This document shows positions 5,132-8,742 of a stretch of 8,742 nt of DNA, one piece after another. The notes under the pieces are model-generated. The model was not told the origin of the DNA and searched no databases. It worked only from the letters and a program-made list of their open reading frames with translations. Each line of letters starts with the position of its first letter. The first letter of the stretch is position 1. A program made the translations under genes and the position numbers. Source of the DNA: Patescibacteria group bacterium (GTDB lineage Bacteria; Patescibacteriota; Minisyncoccia; Phycocordibacterales; UBA1006); assembly GCA_020428585.1 (NCBI GenBank), contig JAGQMP010000038.1, positions 1-8,742 of the forward strand, given 5' to 3'.

Positions 5132-5749
5132 ATGTTCGTCCTTCCTGAATTAAAAAATCCTTACAACGCCTACGAACCTTATCTTGATGCCGAGACGATG
5201 GAAATTCACCATCAGAAACATCATGGCGGTTACGTAAAGAAATTAAACCAAGCCTGCGTCGAAGAGGGGATGGAATGTTCCCGCATCGAAGACCTCTTTG
5301 ACCGTGCGGCTGATCTTTCACCTGCGGTTCGCAACAACGCAGGTGGTCATTACAATCACACCGTGTTCTGGACCCTTCTCAATCCTGGTATGTCGACCCC
5401 GTCACCTGAACTGAAGGCAAAGATCGATGACGCTTTTGGAACCCTCGACGATTTTAAAGCCGAGTTTACCAAAGCCGCCCTCGGTGTCTTTGGTTCCGGG
5501 TGGACCTGGTTGGTGGTGAACGGTGAAGGTAAGCTTGAAATTGTTTCAACCAAACTCCAAGACAATCCCTTGATGAGCGATGTTGACCTCGGGTATCCGA
5601 TTCTTGGCGTTGATGTATGGGAACATGCCTACTATTTGCGGTATCGAAACGAACGCGTCGAGTACCTAAAGGCCATCTGGGCATTGATCGATTGGAACGT
5701 GGTGTCTGAACGATTCAGCACCCAACCAACCATGAACGATTTGGCCTAG
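5132..5749 (+). CDS. sodA: Superoxide dismutase, Mn-type (Fe/Mn family)
   Basis: 205-residue cytoplasmic enzyme that dismutates superoxide to hydrogen peroxide and oxygen. The start LPELKNPYNAYEPYLDAETMEIHHQKHH is typical of the family. Metal ligands are His26, His76 (in GGHYNHTVFW), Asp161 and His165 (in DVWEHAYYLRY). The metal preference looks like manganese. GGH replaces the AAQ motif of Fe-SODs, and the outer-sphere glutamine comes from the C-terminal domain (Gln143 in LQDNPL). A cambialistic enzyme is not excluded. No signal peptide is seen. An upstream in-frame ATG at 5036 lies within the previous gene; the extended -10 directly upstream fixes the start at 5132. A YjbR-family gene follows after 8 bp, probably in the same transcript. 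Aerobic exposure of the host is implied. Confidence 0.96.
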   Translation: MFVLPELKNPYNAYEPYLDAETMEIHHQKHHGGYVKKLNQACVEEGMECSRIEDLFDRAADLSPAVRNNAGGHYNHTVFWTLLNPGMSTPSPELKAKIDDAFGTLDDFKAEFTKAALGVFGSGWTWLVVNGEGKLEIVSTKLQDNPLMSDVDLGYPILGVDVWEHAYYLRYRNERVEYLKAIWALIDWNVVSERFSTQPTMNDLA

Positions 5750-5757
5750 GTTCAGTC

Positions 5758-6126
5758 ATGACCCTTACGTCTCTTATTGATTATGCGATGGATCGTCCTG
5801 GCAGCAGCCAGGATTTTCCCTTTGACCAAGAAACCATGGTGATTCGGGTCGGTGGAAAGATCTTTCTACTGACGAATGTCACCAGATGGCAGGATGGTGA
5901 GGCGCACGTGAACCTGAAATGCGATCCAGCGCGCGCGATCCAGCTGCACGAGGCCTTTTCATCAATTACGCCTGGCTATCACATGAATAAAAAGCACTGG
6001 AATACGGTTCTGGTGGATGAAGGGGAGCTTTCTGATGATGAAATCTTCGCTATGGTTGATGATTCCTACCGTTTGGTGGCAGATTCTTTAACTAAAAAGC
6101 TGAAAACGGAGCTTGGCATGGTATAA
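5758..6126 (+). CDS. MmcQ/YjbR family protein
   Basis: 122-residue protein of the MmcQ/YjbR family (PF04237), a CyaY-like fold whose role is not firmly known; DNA binding has been suggested. The family signatures are present: FPFDQETMVIRVGGKIFLLTNV (residues 20-41), VNLKCDPARAIQLHE (51-65), TPGYHMNKKHWNTVLVD (71-87, the hallmark GYHMNK-HW-NTV block) and the C-terminal SYRLVADSLTKK. Length is normal. It starts 8 bp after the sod stop without a Shine-Dalgarno, so translation is likely coupled, and it ends in a terminator, closing a sod-yjbR operon. No functional link between the two products is known to me. Confidence 0.92.
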   Translation: MTLTSLIDYAMDRPGSSQDFPFDQETMVIRVGGKIFLLTNVTRWQDGEAHVNLKCDPARAIQLHEAFSSITPGYHMNKKHWNTVLVDEGELSDDEIFAMVDDSYRLVADSLTKKLKTELGMV

Positions 6127-6148
6127 AGGCAAACTATCTCGCCTTTTT
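6125..6148 (+). terminator. Rho-independent terminator after the YjbR gene
   Basis: AAAGGC (6125-6130), a 10-nt loop, then GCCTTT with T-run to 6148. The stem begins inside the TAA stop codon. Moderate strength (6 bp). Confidence 0.75.
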
Positions 6149-6231
6149 AATAAAAAAGACCTCGTTTTTTGGAAAATTTTATAAACTCTTCTTGATGTTC
6201 GGGTACTTTGGTGGCTTGTTTCGTCGAATAT

Positions 6232-6261
6232 TTGCATCGCACTCGGGCATCCTGGTATACT
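6232..6261 (+). promoter_or_regulatory. nrdBA promoter
   Basis: TTGCAT (6232-6237), an 18-nt spacer and TGG-TATACT (-10 at 6256-6261, with an extended TGn) make a good promoter. The expected start is near 6267-6269, giving a leader of about 118 nt before nrdB. This is the only long leader preceding a main operon in the window. I see no recognisable NrdR box. Confidence 0.65.
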
Positions 6262-6262
6262 G

Positions 6263-6349
6263 ACATCATAATCGAATGCTACATGGGTACGACCCCAAAA
6301 ATCGTTGACCGATTTTTCATTTTGCCTCAAGAAACAGGCCTTATGATGT
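6263..6349 (+). promoter_or_regulatory. Potentially structured leader of nrdB
   Basis: ACATCATAA (6263-6271) is perfectly complementary to TTATGATGT (6341-6349), enclosing three small hairpins. These are GGGT/ACCC (6285-6295), AAAAATCG/CGATTTTT (6297-6317, loop TTGAC, ending in a T-run) and GCCT/AGGC (6324-6339). The layout resembles a multi-branch regulatory RNA, with the middle hairpin able to act as a weak attenuator. The caveat is that the predicted start near 6268 would cut into the 5' half of the closing stem, so it may instead be a DNA-level inverted repeat or depend on an upstream start. It matches no riboswitch I know. Confidence 0.4.
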
Positions 6350-6385
6350 GCACGACATTATCCGAACCTAAGCAACGACGCCATC

Positions 6386-7660
6386 ATGACCATCAATCAG
6401 GTACAAAAGAGAAACGGAGACATCAACGACTTCGATATCCAAAAAATTATCAAGGCGATTAGTAATGCGATGCGCGAAGTCGGTATGGGCGAGCGTGAAG
6501 ATGCTGAAAAAATCGCTGAATTGGTGTATCAAGAGCTTCTCCAGCGTGCAGAAATGAATCCCCGCTATGTTCCGAACATCGAAGAGATCCAAGACGTCGT
6601 CGAAGAGGCCCTCATGGTGGGTGGATTCCGTGATGTTGCCAAAGCGTACATCATTTATCGTCGCGAACGTGCTCGATTGCGAAAGACCAACATCTTTGAA
6701 CGTCGTGTTGCGTTAAAACCGTACGAGTATCCTGACCTGACACAATACGTTGATGCAATCCGTCACTCATACTGGATTCACACTGAATTCAATTTCACCA
6801 GTGACGTTCAGGATTTTAAAGTGAACCTCGCTGAACGTGAACGGAACGCGATCAAGAACGCGATGCTCGCTATCTCGCAGATCGAAGTTGCGGTGAAAAG
6901 TTTCTGGGGTGACATTTACAAGAAAATGCCCAAGGCAGAAATCGGTGCGGTCGGTGCCACCTTTGCAGAATCAGAGGTGCGTCACCATGATGCGTACTCG
7001 CACCTCCTTGAGGTCCTCGGTTTGAATGACGAATTCCAAAATTTGAAACGGAATCCGGTCATCATGCGTCGCGTGAGATACCTCGACGAAGCGCTCAAGA
7101 ATTCAAAGAGCGGTAACAACGAAGAGTACGCCGAAGCCATTATGCTCTTCTCACTGTTTATTGAACATGTGTCACTCTTCTCACAATTCTTGATTATTAT
7201 GTCTTTCAACAAATATAAGAATATGTTGAAGGGTGTATCGAACGTGGTTGAAGCAACCTCAAAGGAAGAACAAATCCACGGAAACTTCGGTATCGACGTG
7301 ATCAATATCATAAAAGACGAGAACCCAGAATGGTTCACCAAGGAACACAACGACACGGTACGTGAAATGTGCCTTCAGGCATATGAATCAGAGAGCGAAA
7401 TCGTTGATTGGATCTTTGAATCAGGCGAACTCGATTTCTTGCCATCTGCGGTGGTGAAAGAATTCATCAAAGATCGCTTTAATCGATCGCTGAAATCAAT
7501 TGGCGTGACTCCTATCTTTGAAACCGACCCAAGTCTCTTGTCCCAATCTGACTGGTTTGACGAAGAAATTATTGCCACCAAACACGTCGACTTCTTTGAC
7601 AAACGTTCGGTCAACTACAACAAGCGGTCAAAGAGCATTACCAGTGACGACCTCTTTTAG
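6386..7660 (+). CDS. nrdB: Ribonucleotide reductase radical subunit with N-terminal ATP-cone (class Id-like)
   Basis: 424-residue beta subunit of class I ribonucleotide reductase, which generates the radical used by NrdA to make deoxyribonucleotides. Residues 1 to about 97 are an ATP-cone, an allosteric dATP/ATP-sensing domain normally found on NrdA (VQKRNGDINDFDIQKI at 6-21, YIIYRRERARLR at 88-99). The ferritin-like core follows from KPYEYPDLTQYVDAIRHSYW. Probable metal ligands are Glu167, Glu197, His200, Glu260, Glu295 and His298. Tyr204 occupies the place of the E. coli radical tyrosine (E-x-x-H-x-x-x-Y), and Lys171 lies near the first ligand. The first ligand being Glu and the sequence style (HTEFNFTSDVQDF, AESEVRHHDAYSHLLE) match flavobacterial class Id proteins, which use a Mn2 cofactor. 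The C-terminal tail (YNKRSKSITSDDLF) should dock on NrdA. No Shine-Dalgarno precedes the ATG. Confidence 0.95.
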   Translation: MTINQVQKRNGDINDFDIQKIIKAISNAMREVGMGEREDAEKIAELVYQELLQRAEMNPRYVPNIEEIQDVVEEALMVGGFRDVAKAYIIYRRERARLRKTNIFERRVALKPYEYPDLTQYVDAIRHSYWIHTEFNFTSDVQDFKVNLAERERNAIKNAMLAISQIEVAVKSFWGDIYKKMPKAEIGAVGATFAESEVRHHDAYSHLLEVLGLNDEFQNLKRNPVIMRRVRYLDEALKNSKSGNNEEYAEAIMLFSLFIEHVSLFSQFLIIMSFNKYKNMLKGVSNVVEATSKEEQIHGNFGIDVINIIKDENPEWFTKEHNDTVREMCLQAYESESEIVDWIFESGELDFLPSAVVKEFIKDRFNRSLKSIGVTPIFETDPSLLSQSDWFDEEIIATKHVDFFDKRSVNYNKRSKSITSDDLF

Positions 7661-7732
7661 GACACCTCTTCTGCGGTGACTAAAATCTTATTTACCCGCG
7701 CTTACCGCATTAAACATCTACACGAAACACAC

Positions 7733-8742
7733 ATGAAATGGTTGAATGAAAACAGTCGAAAGTTCCTCGAAGGAGGCTACCTCTTGCCAGGGGTCACCGC
7801 CGAAGAACGCATTCGCGAGATCGCCGATCACGCTGAGAAACTCTTGAAAAAAGAGGGTTTTGCCGATAAATTTTATGGCTACATGTCCGAAGGATACTTT
7901 GCTCTCTCATCCCCCGTATGGGCAAACTTTGGGCACGTTCGAGGTCTTCCGATTAGTTGTTTTGGTTCTTATATTGCCGACGATATGGGGAGCATCCTCT
8001 ACACCCAAGCCGAAGTCGGCATGATGTCGAAACTTGGCGGCGGTTCATCGGCATACTTTGGTGCGATTCGTGGTCGCGGTACTGATATCAAGAACGAAGG
8101 CAAGGCTTCGGGCGCGGTACACTTTATGGAATTATTTGAGACCTTGATTAACGTGGTTTCACAGGGATCAGTTCGTCGTGGACATGTGTCGCCCTACCTA
8201 CCGATTGAACACCCCGACATTGATGAATTCCTTGGCATTGGTACCGAAGGTCACCCGATTCAGAAACTTACCCACGGGGTTACCGTTACCGATGCGTGGA
8301 TGCAATCAATGATTGATGGTGATGAAGAAAAGCGCGCACGTTGGGCAAAGGTCATCCAGGCCCGAAACGAAGTAGGCTACCCCTACATCATGTTCGTCGA
8401 TAATGCGAACAAGAATACGGTTGATGTCTATAAAGACAAGGGTCTGACCATTCATGCTAGCAACATGTGTTCCGAAATCATGTTGCCTTCGAACGAAGAA
8501 TGGTCGTTCGTATGCTGCCTTTCGTCAATAAACCTCGCACATTACGAAGCGTGGAAAGACACCGATGCGGTAGAGACCCTGACCTACTTCCTTGATGCCG
8601 TGATGGAAGAATTCATCCTGAAACTCGAGGCCTACCGTGATTCGAAAGAACGCGATGACCAGGATCGATTCCGGTTTATGGAGCGTGCCTACAATTTTGC
8701 CAAGGCAAATCGTGCGCTTGGCCTTGGAACTTTGGGATGGCA
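7733..8742 (+). CDS. nrdA: Ribonucleotide reductase catalytic subunit, N-terminal part (cut by window end)
   Basis: 336 codons of the alpha subunit that reduces ribonucleotides; the gene runs off the right edge. Cys76 in GLPISCFGS is the first redox cysteine. ASNMCSEIMLP (242-252) carries the catalytic Asn244-x-Cys246-x-Glu248 triad, with Cys246 as the thiyl radical site. FVCCLSSINL holds the partner redox cysteine (Cys261, or Cys262). SQGSVRRG at 143-150 is also characteristic. No ATP-cone is present: the catalytic region begins within about 50 residues of Met1, which matches class Id systems in which NrdB carries the cone. Start ATG 7733 (MKWLNENSRKFLEGGYL); an in-frame GTG at 7676 would add 19 residues but looks less likely. 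It follows nrdB by 72 bp without a clear terminator or promoter, so co-transcription is expected. Confidence 0.95.
   Translation, partial: MKWLNENSRKFLEGGYLLPGVTAEERIREIADHAEKLLKKEGFADKFYGYMSEGYFALSSPVWANFGHVRGLPISCFGSYIADDMGSILYTQAEVGMMSKLGGGSSAYFGAIRGRGTDIKNEGKASGAVHFMELFETLINVVSQGSVRRGHVSPYLPIEHPDIDEFLGIGTEGHPIQKLTHGVTVTDAWMQSMIDGDEEKRARWAKVIQARNEVGYPYIMFVDNANKNTVDVYKDKGLTIHASNMCSEIMLPSNEEWSFVCCLSSINLAHYEAWKDTDAVETLTYFLDAVMEEFILKLEAYRDSKERDDQDRFRFMERAYNFAKANRALGLGTLGW

Noticed and set aside
6147..6266. 39-codon minus-strand reading frame (ATG at 6266) with a faintly zinc-ribbon-like sequence, one cysteine
   Set aside because: It overlaps the nrdBA promoter and the end of the YjbR terminator, lacks the CxxC pairs of zinc ribbons, and has no promoter or ribosome site. 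It could be a gene remnant but support is too thin.
6208..6462. 84-codon plus-strand frame overlapping the nrdB leader and start
   Set aside because: It overlaps nrdB in another frame, spans the promoter, and has no recognisable protein features.

Overview
The window looks like a chromosomal segment of a small-genome bacterium of the Candidate Phyla Radiation (Patescibacteria, Parcubacteria-like). This is an inference. It rests on short intergenic gaps, an HtpX with a CPR-style N-terminus, no recognisable Shine-Dalgarno sequence in front of any gene I call, and a recurrent -10 box 6-9 nt upstream of start codons, which implies leaderless mRNAs. TGA works as a stop codon (for example 1904-1906), so the window does not use the Gracilibacteria-type recoded TGA=Gly.

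Layout. 1-1189: membrane metalloprotease HtpX, overlapped by a small DUF167/YggU protein. 1191-1214: a hairpin that can terminate transcription from both sides. 1248-1418, minus strand: a tRNA-Ser(GGA) whose acceptor stem is extended into the flanks, preceded by a decayed tRNA-Ser-like sequence. 1490-2160: a Nudix hydrolase overlapping (ATGA) a one-domain alkyltransferase-like protein. 2200-2373: a gene-free stretch with a series of CTTG-capped hairpins ending in a 16-bp hairpin, a candidate structured RNA. 2390-3226: an acidic, Gln/Glu-rich coiled-coil protein of unknown function with its own terminator. 3392-4639, minus strand: an HI0933/BaiN-like FAD oxidoreductase. 4759-5070: a small helical orphan with a terminator. 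5132-6126: a manganese-type superoxide dismutase followed 8 bp later by a YjbR/MmcQ-family protein and a terminator. 6256-8742: a promoter, a potentially structured leader, nrdB (radical-generating subunit of class I ribonucleotide reductase with an N-terminal ATP-cone) and the first 336 codons of nrdA.

How the genes fit together. The most interesting part is the right third. The RNR resembles subclass Id (Flavobacterium/Leeuwenhoekiella type): the catalytic subunit starts directly in its catalytic region without an ATP-cone, and the ATP-cone sits on the small subunit. Class Id enzymes use a dimanganese cofactor activated by superoxide, so an adjacent Mn-type superoxide dismutase is a suggestive, unproven neighbour. 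The Nudix/alkyltransferase pair and the RNR genes give the window a nucleotide-pool and DNA-maintenance flavour. The other genes look like ordinary housekeeping or unknowns.
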